From contig CANMQI010000001.1 of assembly GCA_947499955.1 (NCBI GenBank), forward strand, positions 558,001-622,000: a DNA stretch of 64,000 nucleotides, given 5' to 3'. The DNA is from an uncultured Granulosicoccus sp. (lineage in GTDB: Bacteria > Pseudomonadota > Gammaproteobacteria > Granulosicoccales > Granulosicoccaceae). The notes below the pieces were generated by a model that saw nothing but the letters and a program-made list of their open reading frames with translations, ran no database searches and was not told the DNA's origin. Position 1 is the first letter of the stretch. The number at the start of each line of letters is the position of its first letter. Shown here piece by piece: positions 1-8,020 of the stretch. The translations under genes were made by a program, and so were the position numbers.

Positions 1-34
1 CGAGAGCGATAGAACTTTTCTTCAAGAACTTCAT
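1..34 (-). CDS. Start of a probably exported protein (cut by window edge)
   Basis: On the minus strand an ATG at 34-32 follows a strong GGAGG ribosome site with normal spacing. It opens a frame reading MKFLKKSSIAL before the window ends. A lysine-rich start followed by hydrophobic residues is typical of a signal peptide, so a periplasmic binding protein or other exported protein is likely. It starts 25 bases after the stop of the IclR-type gene on the same strand, so the two are probably co-transcribed. Only 11 codons are visible and the product cannot be named. Confidence 0.5.
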   Translation of the reverse strand, partial: MKFLKKSSIAL

Positions 35-59
35 GAGTTCCTCCAATGAGTAAACAGGA

Positions 60-863
60 CTAGCCAGTCTTCTGTGGCGAGGAGACAGACTCCAAACCCT
101 CGTTCGACTGGTTATTGGCACTGACCAACTCCAGCTCGACTCGGGTACTTTCCAGCGTTTCCCGTATTCGGGCGATATGCTCTTTTTCGTCTCGCACGGG
201 AATCGCTGCTTCCGCCACCGTCAACAGCGAAACAAGCTCGCCCCGGGGTGACGCTATCGCGATGGAAAAACGTCTGATGCCCTTGGCATTGCCGAGCATG
301 TCGTATTGCATGGCCAGGCGGTCGGTCGCCAGAATGCGTTCGCGCGCCTCGGCCCATTCCAGTCGTTTGCCCTGCACACCTACCTCGTGGAAACTGGACA
401 GATCCCAGCTGCTCTCGATGTCCTCGATTCGGCAGTAGGCCAGTGCCAATCTGGAGATCGAATCCAGCTCATAGGTGGAACGCACATAGCCCGGATGAGC
501 GCGCAGCTTGATGGGCTGCAGGGGATGTTCGTCGGTCACATGCCACAACAGACTGTGACCGCGCAGCAGGATGATCTCGGAGGCCGATTCGAGACTGGCA
601 GAAATGGACGCACACGCCTGGCGCAACTGAATGGGTGAAATGTTGCCGATACCGATGCGACGTTCGAACGAGAAGTTCGGCAGCAGCCGACCTTCCGGCG
701 TGGTGTACACATAGCCCGTCTGTTCCATCTCGCTCAACAGTCGGTAGACCGTGGATGAGGGCAGACCCACGCGCTCGACGATTTCGGACTTGCTGAAACC
801 CTCACTGGGCGCATCGGACAGGGATTCTGCCAGCCTGAGGATACGGACAAAGTTCTTGGACAC
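60..863 (-). CDS. IclR-family transcriptional regulator
   Basis: A DNA-binding regulator, probably of the gene that starts just downstream at the window edge. The N-terminal winged helix-turn-helix is visible in SKSEIVERVGLPSSTVYRLL, followed by the wing and an IclR-type ligand-binding domain of about 180 residues, giving the family's usual length. I chose the GTG at 863-861 because GGGA lies six bases upstream. A TTG at 875 would add four residues but has no ribosome site. A perfect inverted repeat lies just upstream (879-896) and may be its own operator. The effector is unknown; members often sense aromatic or sugar-derived acids. Confidence 0.85.
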   Translation of the reverse strand: MSKNFVRILRLAESLSDAPSEGFSKSEIVERVGLPSSTVYRLLSEMEQTGYVYTTPEGRLLPNFSFERRIGIGNISPIQLRQACASISASLESASEIILLRGHSLLWHVTDEHPLQPIKLRAHPGYVRSTYELDSISRLALAYCRIEDIESSWDLSSFHEVGVQGKRLEWAEARERILATDRLAMQYDMLGNAKGIRRFSIAIASPRGELVSLLTVAEAAIPVRDEKEHIARIRETLESTRVELELVSANNQSNEGLESVSSPQKTG

Positions 864-878
864 CGTGATTCCCAAATT

Positions 879-896
879 TGAGAAGATTGATTCTCA
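879..896. promoter_or_regulatory. Candidate IclR operator
   Basis: TGAGAA-6 nt-TTCTCA is a perfect inverted repeat 16 bases before the IclR-type start codon, in the AT-rich part of the divergent spacer (864-1132). The placement fits autoregulation. Binding is inferred only from position and symmetry. Confidence 0.45.
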
Positions 897-1132
897 TTAT
901 ATGGAATAACAGTTGTGTGTCAACCGCAAACCAGTACCCTGTTCGAATCTGTTATCCGGGCAACAGTGTCGACCCGGCTCGTTTGCACCGGTAGCGTCGC
1001 TCGCAGCAGTCAGTTAAAAAAGCATGTGGCATAGTGGTTTCCATCACTCTGCCTGCCGATACCCGAACCGTCGGTATCGGATGACACCGGCAGCATTTTC
1101 CGCGAACGACTCGAGCAGCCCGACACACCAAC

Positions 1133-2326
1133 ATGCCGACACCCGAAACGCCTGTATTCGAAAGCCCCGACTTCCTGCAGCAACACATCCAGTCCATTCT
1201 GGATTTCTATGAACCCCGAGTCATCGGCCCGGAAGCCGGGCTGCGCTCCTGCTTTCTGGACAATGGCGATTGCTTCGATCCTCACAGCCGACAGCTGGTG
1301 GGTTCAGCCCGCTATGTGGTGAATTACGCGACCGCGTATCGTCTCTATGGTCAGGCCAACCATCTGGAATGGGCGCAGCGGGGTCTGGATTATCTGACTC
1401 AGGTACACCGTCAGGACAATGGCCGGTATGTCTGGCTGCTGGAGAAGGATGCCATTGTCGATGATCGGGTCATGGCCTATGGTCACGCCTTTGTCATGCT
1501 GGCCGCAGCCTCCTGCGTGCGTGCAGGTATCGACACCGCCCTGCCTACGCTGCATGAAGTCAACGATTTCATGGAACACAATTTCTGGGATGACAGCGCA
1601 GGCGCCTATGCCGACGAGCGCAATGCAAGCCTGGAAGCACTGGATCCCTACCGCGGCCAGAACGCCAATATGCACATGTGCGAAGCACTACTGGCAGCGT
1701 GGCAGGCCACCGGTCACAAACCCTTTCTGGACCGCGCCGAACAACTGGCGGCGCGCTTTACCTTCGAGCTTGCCGGGCAGTCCGACGGACAGATCTGGGA
1801 GCACTATGACAGCAACTGGCAGGTTGACATGCAGTTCAACATCGACAAGCCGAATGATCGCTACAAGCCCTGGGGATTCCAGCCCGGTCACCAGGTGGAA
1901 TGGAGCAAGCTGCTGCTGATACTGAACGAAGAACGGCCTGACGAGAAGTGGTTACCCAAGGCCCGTGATCTTTACGAGCGCGCAATGAGCTCGGGCTGGG
2001 ATGCGGAGCATGGAGGACTGGCGTACGGCGTGGCGCCTGATGGCAGCTTCTGCGCTGCCGAGAAATATTTCTGGGTGCAGTCAGAGGCGTTTGCCGCTGC
2101 CTGGCGGCTCTACACTCTCACCGGTGAAGAGCGTTTTCTCGACGACTATCGCCGAATCTGGCAATGGAGCTGGCAGCATCTGGTGGATCACCGCTACGGT
2201 GCCTGGTTCCGCGTGCGAAACCGGGATGGATCGGCCATTGATGACAGAAAGTCACCATTGGGAAAAACCGATTATCACACCATGGGAGCCTGCTGGGACG
2301 TGTTGTCGCAGCCCCTGCCTTCGTGA
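1133..2326 (+). CDS. AGE-family sugar epimerase/isomerase (mannose isomerase-like)
   Basis: A 397-residue protein of the N-acylglucosamine 2-epimerase family, an (alpha/alpha)6 barrel that interconverts aldoses and ketoses or epimers in the cytoplasm. Family hallmarks are QNANMHMCEAL in the middle, GHQVEW with His253, and DYHTMGAC with His382 near the C-terminus; paired histidines of this kind are the acid/base residues. The lack of a nucleotide-binding loop fits the mannose isomerase/YihS/cellobiose-epimerase-like branches better than the renin-binding branch. The ATG has no clear ribosome site. It is divergent from the IclR-type gene and 241 bases ahead of speD. The substrate is not determined. 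Confidence 0.8.
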   Translation: MPTPETPVFESPDFLQQHIQSILDFYEPRVIGPEAGLRSCFLDNGDCFDPHSRQLVGSARYVVNYATAYRLYGQANHLEWAQRGLDYLTQVHRQDNGRYVWLLEKDAIVDDRVMAYGHAFVMLAAASCVRAGIDTALPTLHEVNDFMEHNFWDDSAGAYADERNASLEALDPYRGQNANMHMCEALLAAWQATGHKPFLDRAEQLAARFTFELAGQSDGQIWEHYDSNWQVDMQFNIDKPNDRYKPWGFQPGHQVEWSKLLLILNEERPDEKWLPKARDLYERAMSSGWDAEHGGLAYGVAPDGSFCAAEKYFWVQSEAFAAAWRLYTLTGEERFLDDYRRIWQWSWQHLVDHRYGAWFRVRNRDGSAIDDRKSPLGKTDYHTMGACWDVLSQPLPS

Positions 2327-2567
2327 CAGTCTCTCACGGCATGAGCGCTTTTCAGCTACCATGGGGGATTGCGGCTCAATGGCCTACAGCGGCGATCTAC
2401 ACGACCCGCCCTGGGCCGATTGGGCAATCTTGTGGTGACTTTCAAACGTACAGGATGTGGGTACCAGAGTGCTCGACAGAGAAGATGAGTTGATTGAAGC
2501 TGACATGAGCAATAACAGCGCCACAGATTGGCCAAGGCATATCGACCTGAACAGAGCGGAAGCGACC

Positions 2568-3026
2568 ATGGGCGCGGGTGCAAGCGCGGGTGCAAGCGCG
2601 GGTGCAAGCGCGGGTGCGGGTGCCAGTGCGGCTGAAGCCGACTTTGCCGGCACCCATCTGTTGATCGATTGCTGGCAGGCAAGCCGTCTGGACGATATTG
2701 CGCACATTGAGGCGACCTTGCGTGAAGCCGTTGATATCAGTGGCGCCACCCTGCTGCATATTCATCTGCATCACTTCACACCCAATGGTGGCGTGTCGGG
2801 TGTGGCCGTGCTGGCGGAGTCCCATATCAGTATCCATACCTGGCCTGAGCGAGACTATGCCGCGCTGGATGTCTTCATGTGTGGCGATACCCATCCACAA
2901 GCGACCGTACCGGTCTTTGCCAAGGCTTTCTGTACCGACAACATCCAGCTCAGCACCCATCAGCGCGGCGCCAGTGCCGGGTCTGCACCAGATGCTCCAA
3001 CTGCCGACAGAGAGAACGTATCGTGA
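2568..3026 (+). CDS. speD: S-adenosylmethionine decarboxylase proenzyme
   Basis: Makes decarboxylated AdoMet, the aminopropyl donor for spermidine synthesis. The prokaryotic class 1b signature ESHISIHTWPE is intact: self-cleavage between Glu84 and Ser85 would create the pyruvoyl group, with His90 and Cys105 at the same spacing as Ser63/His68/Cys83 of the Thermotoga enzyme. I chose ATG 2568 because GGAAG lies five bases upstream; ATG 2505 and GTG 2457 are in frame but lack ribosome sites. The N-terminus carries a GASAGASAGASAGAG tract encoded by a 12-base tandem repeat. The stop overlaps the next gene's start (GTGA), indicating an operon that ends with a speE-like gene. Confidence 0.9.
   Translation: MGAGASAGASAGASAGAGASAAEADFAGTHLLIDCWQASRLDDIAHIEATLREAVDISGATLLHIHLHHFTPNGGVSGVAVLAESHISIHTWPERDYAALDVFMCGDTHPQATVPVFAKAFCTDNIQLSTHQRGASAGSAPDAPTADRENVS
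2574..2623 (+). repeat. 12-bp tandem repeat in the speD N-terminus
   Basis: Three full copies of GCGGGTGCAAGC (2574-2609) and a partial fourth encode the Gly-Ala-Ser-Ala tract. The unit is a multiple of three, so copy-number change would not shift the frame. Confidence 0.9.
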
Positions 3027-3892
3027 AGCTGCTCAGAGCCATGAAGAAGGCCGATATCGACGCCGTGGTTGATCTGATAGACAGCCACGATGAAGACGAT
3101 GCCGAGGATGCGAAAGCCGGCTTCACCGGCAGGGATGGCATCGACGACTATTTCGTTCTGGAAGTGGATGGTCAGATCATCGGCGTCACCGGCTTTCGTA
3201 CGCCGCCTGCCTGCGAACAGACCCACTGGCTCTCATGGACCTATATTCACGATGACCATGTCAATCAGGGACATGGCCGTCGCATGCTCGGCGACATGCT
3301 CGAACACCTGAAGGAGCTGGGTGGACGCAAGGTTTTCGTCAAGGTCAGTGACTACGTCGAAGTCGATGAATCCGGCGAACGGGTGGAAACCTATGCCGCC
3401 GCACTGCATCTGTACAAGAGCCTGGGTTTTGCCGTAGAGCTGACGCACAAGGATTACTACGACGCCGGCGAAGCCATGATCGTGCTGGGTCTGCGTTTGA
3501 CAGAAGGTGATGCCAGCTTCAAGGATGCCGATTTCGGTGATGCGACCTTCACCGACCTGGGGAAATCGCCGCTGCTGCAGGCGCGCCCCGTACAGTTCAA
3601 CGCGGTATTCGAAATTGCCGAAACCGACGGCGCCTTCAGCTTTGGCTGGAGTGATGATGGCAAGAAGATGTTTTCCACCGAGGATGTGGAACTTGGCCTG
3701 GAAGAGGTGAAAAAACGCCACGGACGTGCCGTTTTTCTGTCTTTTCCCTCAGACTACAAGGATATCGATCAACGGCTGTTCGCCGCCGGTTTCCGGAACT
3801 CAGGAGTACTCGATGACTATTTCGAAGACGGTATTCACGAACAACACTACACCTACAACTTCCCTCAGGAATTGCTACTCGGACATGACTAG
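3023..3892 (+). CDS. GNAT-family acetyltransferase with a C-terminal extension
   Basis: A 289-residue protein. Residues 1 to about 165 form a GNAT fold: an acidic first helix, then DDHVNQGHGRRMLGDMLEHL, which matches the acetyl-CoA pyrophosphate-binding motif A (Q/R-x-x-G-x-G/A), and the YKSLGF motif B. The remaining 120 residues carry no second acetyl-CoA motif; they could be a degenerate second GNAT-like half or a separate domain. The start is the GTG at 3023, overlapping the speD stop by translational coupling; ATG 3041 is the alternative. The location between speD and a speE-like gene suggests, but does not prove, a polyamine or polyamine-modified protein as acceptor. Confidence 0.8.
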   Translation: MKLLRAMKKADIDAVVDLIDSHDEDDAEDAKAGFTGRDGIDDYFVLEVDGQIIGVTGFRTPPACEQTHWLSWTYIHDDHVNQGHGRRMLGDMLEHLKELGGRKVFVKVSDYVEVDESGERVETYAAALHLYKSLGFAVELTHKDYYDAGEAMIVLGLRLTEGDASFKDADFGDATFTDLGKSPLLQARPVQFNAVFEIAETDGAFSFGWSDDGKKMFSTEDVELGLEEVKKRHGRAVFLSFPSDYKDIDQRLFAAGFRNSGVLDDYFEDGIHEQHYTYNFPQELLLGHD

Positions 3893-4457
3893 ATCAGCTA
3901 TCGGCGGCAAATTGACCGCCATTGCTCTATTTTCTTCCATGGTACTGGCTGGCTGCGGCGCGCAATCCGTGTCCGAGCCTCGCGTCGATCTCGATCGCGT
4001 GATGAACATCGCCGGCGAAACCATGAACAGCTTCGATGCTCGTGCCAGCGATGTCAACGAGGAGAACGCCATGAACGAGTTCTCCGTGCTGCTCGGCTAC
4101 GATCTGAACGATGCACAGCCGCCACTGTATGACGGCTACATCGGTGTTGCCCCTCAGGAGGATGGATCCCTGCTCGGCTTCAACGACGCGGACAGCGACA
4201 GCAGCTATGACAGTGGTGAAGATGAGCTGTTCAAGGTGGAAGTGGACACGGAGAACAATCGACTGCTGGCCTCTTCCGAAGGCGTGGTACAGGAAGGCGG
4301 CGGCTTCTCCATGGGCGGTCTGTTCATGGGCATGATGCTGGGCAACATGCTGAGCCGTCAGCGCTCCGCCGGTGTCAACCCGGCCTCACGCAAGGCAGGT
4401 CCAGCGCCGAGTGCTCGCTCGCGCTCCGGTTCCGGCAGCCATTCAGTCGGCAAATAG
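3885..4457 (+). CDS. Predicted outer-membrane or periplasmic lipoprotein
   Basis: A 190-residue protein with a type II signal peptide: a short basic start, a hydrophobic stretch and lipobox LAGC with the lipidated Cys24. The middle is acidic (repeated Asp/Ser/Glu). A Gly/Met segment (GGGFSMGGLFMGMMLGNML) follows, and the tail is Ser/Arg/Gly-rich. This overall design resembles small YgiB/DUF1190-type lipoproteins, but I cannot assign a family. ATG 3885 overlaps the end of the GNAT gene by eight bases, so it belongs to the speD operon. Its role is unknown. Confidence 0.75.
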   Translation: MTRSAIGGKLTAIALFSSMVLAGCGAQSVSEPRVDLDRVMNIAGETMNSFDARASDVNEENAMNEFSVLLGYDLNDAQPPLYDGYIGVAPQEDGSLLGFNDADSDSSYDSGEDELFKVEVDTENNRLLASSEGVVQEGGGFSMGGLFMGMMLGNMLSRQRSAGVNPASRKAGPAPSARSRSGSGSHSVGK

Positions 4458-4471
4458 CCAATCGTCTGCAG

Positions 4472-4532
4472 GAAGGTGCCGGGCAAACGTTGCCCGGCAA
4501 GCGTTGCCCGGCAATCGTTGCCCGGCACCTTC
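4472..4532. terminator. Long inverted repeat containing three 14-bp direct repeats
   Basis: Fifteen bases after the lipoprotein stop, GAAGGTGCCGGGCAA (4472-4486) pairs with TTGCCCGGCACCTTC (4518-4532). Between and within the arms are three tandem copies of CGTTGCCCGGCAA plus one variable base (4488-4501, 4502-4515, 4516-4529), any of which could pair with the left arm. There is no T-run. It could be a terminator, an RNA-stabilising hairpin, or an attenuator ahead of the speE-like gene. Confidence 0.7.
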
Positions 4533-4664
4533 CCTTGTGGTTCTCCTATCATCGGATTACCGATGAAGCGATGATGATGGCGATGTCACGCCGCGTGCTG
4601 CGCTGACACACGACTCGCCCGTCGTACACCTCGCTTATCACTCCCCCCATCGTTCAAATTCAAC

Positions 4665-6200
4665 GTGACGCAACCCCAATACGCTGGCCTCAGTGCCCGC
4701 CAGACTTCCGTACTGCTCCTGTCGATCCTGATAGTCGCCCTGTGCGGCATCACCTATCAACTGATCATCAGTACCGTCTCCAGCTATCTGCTGGGGAACA
4801 GTGTCTACCAGTTTTCCCTCACCATCGGCTTCTTCATGTTCGCGATGGGCGTCGGCTCCTACCTCTCGAAGATGCTCAGTGAAGATCTGCTCGCGAATTT
4901 CATCGCGATAGAGATCGCCATTTCGCTGGTCGGTGGCGTCTGCAGCCTGTTGCTGCTGCTGGCGTTTCCGTTTGCTCGCGCGCTGTACGAAACCACCATG
5001 TTCAGCCTGATCTTCATCATCGGCGCACTGGTGGGCATGGAAATCCCGATACTCACCGGCATACTGACGCACAAACAGGGCATTCGCGACTCCATTGCCA
5101 ATGTCATGTCGCTGGATTACATCGGCGCACTGATCGGTGCCGTTGCCTTCCCGCTGTTTCTGCTGCCGCACCTGGGCCTGATTCGTTCATCCTTTGCCAT
5201 CGGCCTGATCAGCATATTCACGGCGCTGATCAATATCTGGTTCTTTCGCCATCAGTTGAAATCACCGCGGCTGATGAGCTTCCTGAGCCTTGCCGTGCTG
5301 GTCCTGTTGGTCGGCTTCACCCTGTTCGGCAGTCAGCTCAGCAGCTTTGCCGAAAAGCATCTGTATTTCGATCAGGTGATCTACCAGAAGCAGACGCAGT
5401 ATCAGCGTATCGTCGTGACCGAATCCGTCTCACGCAAGGACACGCGTCTGTTCATCGATGGGCATATCCAGTTTTCCTCGCGTGACGAGTATCGCTATCA
5501 CGAGTCACTGGTGCACCCCGTCATGAGCGCACCCGGCAGTCGTGCCCGCGTGCTGGTACTCGGTGGCGGCGACGGCCTGGCCATACGCGAACTGCTCAAA
5601 TACGATGACGTACAGCAGATCGATCTGGTGGATATCGACCCGGAGATGACGCACATCAGCCGGACCCTGCCCATGCTGGCCGACATGAATCAGCATAGCC
5701 TGGATGATGCTCGAGTCACGGTCTACAACGATGACGCCTTCAGTTTCATCAACCAGGCGGGTGTGCTCTACGACCGCGTCATCATCGACATGCCCGACCC
5801 CCACAATGAGGCCATCAACAAACTGTATTCACGTGAGTTCTACACGATGATACGCAAGCGCATGGCGCCTGATGCCCTGGTGGTGACACAGAGCTCCTCA
5901 CCGTTTTTCACCCGGCGAACGTTCTGGAGCATTCGCAATACGCTGGACAGCATCTTCCATGACACGACCAGCTACCAGATCAGCATTCCCTCGTTCGGTA
6001 TCTGGGGATTCAACATGGCCAGTGCCGGTCCGGACATTCCCGACACCCTGACATTTTCGGTGCCTACGATGTACATGTCAGAGGATGTCATGCAGGCGGC
6101 CCGGGTATTCGGCAAGGATACTCAGGCTCTGGACGTACCGATCAATTCGATCATGGAACCTCGGCTGTATCAGCTCTACCTGCAGGATCTGCAATCCTGA
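4665..6200 (+). CDS. speE: Membrane-anchored polyamine aminopropyltransferase (spermidine synthase-like)
   Basis: A 511-residue protein. The first 230 residues hold about seven membrane helices. The C-terminal part is a spermidine-synthase-type Rossmann methyltransferase fold: LVLGGGDGLAIREL (co-substrate loop), LVDIDPEM (acidic strand end), and DMPDPHNEAINKLYS, the catalytic-loop equivalent of the soluble enzyme. It would transfer an aminopropyl group from decarboxylated AdoMet made by SpeD to putrescine or another amine at the inner membrane. The start is GTG 4665. It closes the group at 2568-6200. The acceptor amine is uncertain because such membrane forms are poorly characterised. Confidence 0.85.
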   Translation: MTQPQYAGLSARQTSVLLLSILIVALCGITYQLIISTVSSYLLGNSVYQFSLTIGFFMFAMGVGSYLSKMLSEDLLANFIAIEIAISLVGGVCSLLLLLAFPFARALYETTMFSLIFIIGALVGMEIPILTGILTHKQGIRDSIANVMSLDYIGALIGAVAFPLFLLPHLGLIRSSFAIGLISIFTALINIWFFRHQLKSPRLMSFLSLAVLVLLVGFTLFGSQLSSFAEKHLYFDQVIYQKQTQYQRIVVTESVSRKDTRLFIDGHIQFSSRDEYRYHESLVHPVMSAPGSRARVLVLGGGDGLAIRELLKYDDVQQIDLVDIDPEMTHISRTLPMLADMNQHSLDDARVTVYNDDAFSFINQAGVLYDRVIIDMPDPHNEAINKLYSREFYTMIRKRMAPDALVVTQSSSPFFTRRTFWSIRNTLDSIFHDTTSYQISIPSFGIWGFNMASAGPDIPDTLTFSVPTMYMSEDVMQAARVFGKDTQALDVPINSIMEPRLYQLYLQDLQS

Positions 6201-6206
6201 AGCGAA

Positions 6207-6722
6207 TCACACGTCGACGTGCTGCCGCCATTTGCCTTCGCGGAACGCCTGCAATGCCTTGCGGGCCAGACTGCTGTTCACCTCTTCATCCTTGTTTCTG
6301 AATCCGCGCTGCAGAAACTGGTGAAAACCCTCCAGATTCTTCGCACTGCTCTGGTTCGATCGATAGAAGCCCATCGACCAGCCATCGAAATCCCGATGAT
6401 CGACTTCACCGCGAAACAGTACCTGAGTTTCCGTATGACGAGGATCCTTGCCGATCCTGTTGTAGATGGCCTCGACCTGCGCCTTGTCGCCTTCCAGCGC
6501 CTGGATGAAGGAGCCTTCATGAAAGAGCAGCATGCCTGACACACCCTGCTCCTCATTCTTCACCCTGGCCACTGCCAGCAGTTCCTGCAACTCCTCCTCC
6601 GTGAATTCATGGGTGGCAGCGCTGATATACAGAAGCTGAAAGGCCGTTTCCAGCTCCTCCACGGCTTCCGATTCATCACCCACGCCGTCTACCGATCCAA
6701 TGGTGTCAATTTCCAAGATCAT
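6207..6722 (-). CDS. BLUF-domain blue-light photoreceptor
   Basis: A short protein built around one BLUF domain (about residues 28-120), which binds FAD and senses blue light. The key residues are present: Tyr32 in LLYIS, Asn56 in ARVKNEEQG, Gln74 in GSFIQALEG, and the WSMGF segment with Trp115 and Met117. The 50-residue tail has no enzymatic output domain, so signalling must go through a partner. AGGAGG lies only one base before the ATG at 6722 but seven bases before an in-frame TTG at 6716, so TTG may be the true start. It converges with the speE-like gene with a six-base gap. Confidence 0.9.
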   Translation of the reverse strand: MILEIDTIGSVDGVGDESEAVEELETAFQLLYISAATHEFTEEELQELLAVARVKNEEQGVSGMLLFHEGSFIQALEGDKAQVEAIYNRIGKDPRHTETQVLFRGEVDHRDFDGWSMGFYRSNQSSAKNLEGFHQFLQRGFRNKDEEVNSSLARKALQAFREGKWRQHVDV

Positions 6723-6764
6723 GCCTCCTGTGTCGCAATGGTCAGGGTATCGGCAGCGAGGCTT

Positions 6765-6781
6765 ATTGAATGTCGTTCAAT
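6765..6781. promoter_or_regulatory. Inverted repeat upstream of the BLUF gene
   Basis: ATTGAA-TGTCG-TTCAAT is a perfect 6-5-6 palindrome 42 bases upstream of the BLUF start, well placed for an operator. No binding protein is known. Confidence 0.35.
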
Positions 6782-6875
6782 TGACTCGGAATACGCATTC
6801 GTTCAGGTAATAACGCAGAACCGCATCACGTGCCAGACGGAGCACTTCCTGCGCTCCGGGCCTGCAGATATTTGT

Positions 6876-7838
6876 TCAGAGCGCCGGAACTGGAGTTTCC
6901 GCGACGGGAGTCACAGGCGCGCCTGACTGGAACCAGGAGACGATGTTGTCCACGACCAACTGACCCATGGCATTGCGACACGGCACACTGGCAGAACCCA
7001 CATGAGGCAGCAGCACGACGTGTTCCATGTCGATCAGCGCCTGCGGCACATTGGGTTCATCGGCGAAGACATCCAGACCGGCCGACAGGATGACCTTGTC
7101 CTGCAGAGCCTTGATCAGGGCTGGCTCGTCGACCACCGATCCACGTGCGACGTTCACCAGAATGCCGTTCTCCCCGAGTGCTTCCAGAACCTCGCGGTTG
7201 ATCAGGTTCTGAGTCGCCGGACCACCGGGCACGATGACGATCAGGGTGTCGACATCCGCCGCCATGGCCAACAGATTGTCGTAATAGGTATAAGAGACGT
7301 GAGAACGCGGTGTGCGCGTATGGTAGACCGGCACCACGCCGAATGCCTCGAGTCGATGGGCAATGGCCTCGCCGATGCGGCCCATGCCGATGATGCCGAC
7401 CTTGCGACCCTGCAGTGACGATGGCGTCAGCGGGAATGCACCCTTGACCCATGAGCCATCCCGCACATGGCGATCAGCCTGCGGCAACTGGCGTATGGTC
7501 ATCAGCAACAAGGCAAGCGTGGTATCCGCCACTTCCTCGTTCAGCACATCCGGCGTATTGGTCACCACCACACCAAGCTCGGCGGCAGCCGGGGCATCGA
7601 CCTTGTCATAACCCACACCGAAATTGGCCACGATCTGCAGATTGGGCAAGGCTTCCATATAGGCGCGATCGACAACCGCTCCCTGAGTGACAATGGCTCT
7701 CACCCGCTCGGCACACTCGGCCAGCACAGCCGCCGCATCGTCGGCTTCGGCCAGCTCGATCAGCTCATAGCGAGCGGACAGTTGTTCGGTGATGAGCGCA
7801 GGCAGGGCTGCAGGTGCGAGTACAGTGGGCTTGGGCAT
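6876..7838 (-). CDS. D-isomer-specific 2-hydroxyacid dehydrogenase
   Basis: A 320-residue NAD(P)-dependent oxidoreductase of the glyoxylate/hydroxypyruvate reductase type, reducing 2-keto acids to D-2-hydroxy acids or the reverse. Seen: substrate loop ANFGVGYDKVD, nucleotide loop GMGRIGEA, catalytic Arg in VNVARGSVVDE, Glu in ADEPNVP, and His in LLPHVGSAS. I chose ATG 7838 because AGGA precedes it and the fold starts there; a start at 7946 would add 36 unrelated residues. It lies 182 bases beyond the isoaspartyl peptidase gene on the same strand and may be the last gene of that operon or have its own promoter. Confidence 0.88.
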   Translation of the reverse strand: MPKPTVLAPAALPALITEQLSARYELIELAEADDAAAVLAECAERVRAIVTQGAVVDRAYMEALPNLQIVANFGVGYDKVDAPAAAELGVVVTNTPDVLNEEVADTTLALLLMTIRQLPQADRHVRDGSWVKGAFPLTPSSLQGRKVGIIGMGRIGEAIAHRLEAFGVVPVYHTRTPRSHVSYTYYDNLLAMAADVDTLIVIVPGGPATQNLINREVLEALGENGILVNVARGSVVDEPALIKALQDKVILSAGLDVFADEPNVPQALIDMEHVVLLPHVGSASVPCRNAMGQLVVDNIVSWFQSGAPVTPVAETPVPAL

Positions 7839-8020
7839 TTCGGCTCTATTCCTGTTATCGAGACTTCGGGTCTCATTATGATGATATGTAGTCCGCATGG
7901 CGGCATGCTTGATCCAACGCCATGACGTGATTGTACCGGATGTCATTCAACGGCCTTGTAGCCACGTCGTGACAGGCACCCTATCCTGTCTGTTTCACGG
8001 GTTCAGTCGAGTGCCTCTGA

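Noticed and set aside
2457-3026. Longer speD starting at GTG 2457
   Set aside because: There is no ribosome site at GTG 2457 or ATG 2505; ATG 2568 has GGAAG at good spacing and gives a normal family length.
4488-4529. Three short repeats considered as a CRISPR array
   Set aside because: The units are 14 bases and directly abutting, with no spacers and no cas genes; they form a hairpin instead.
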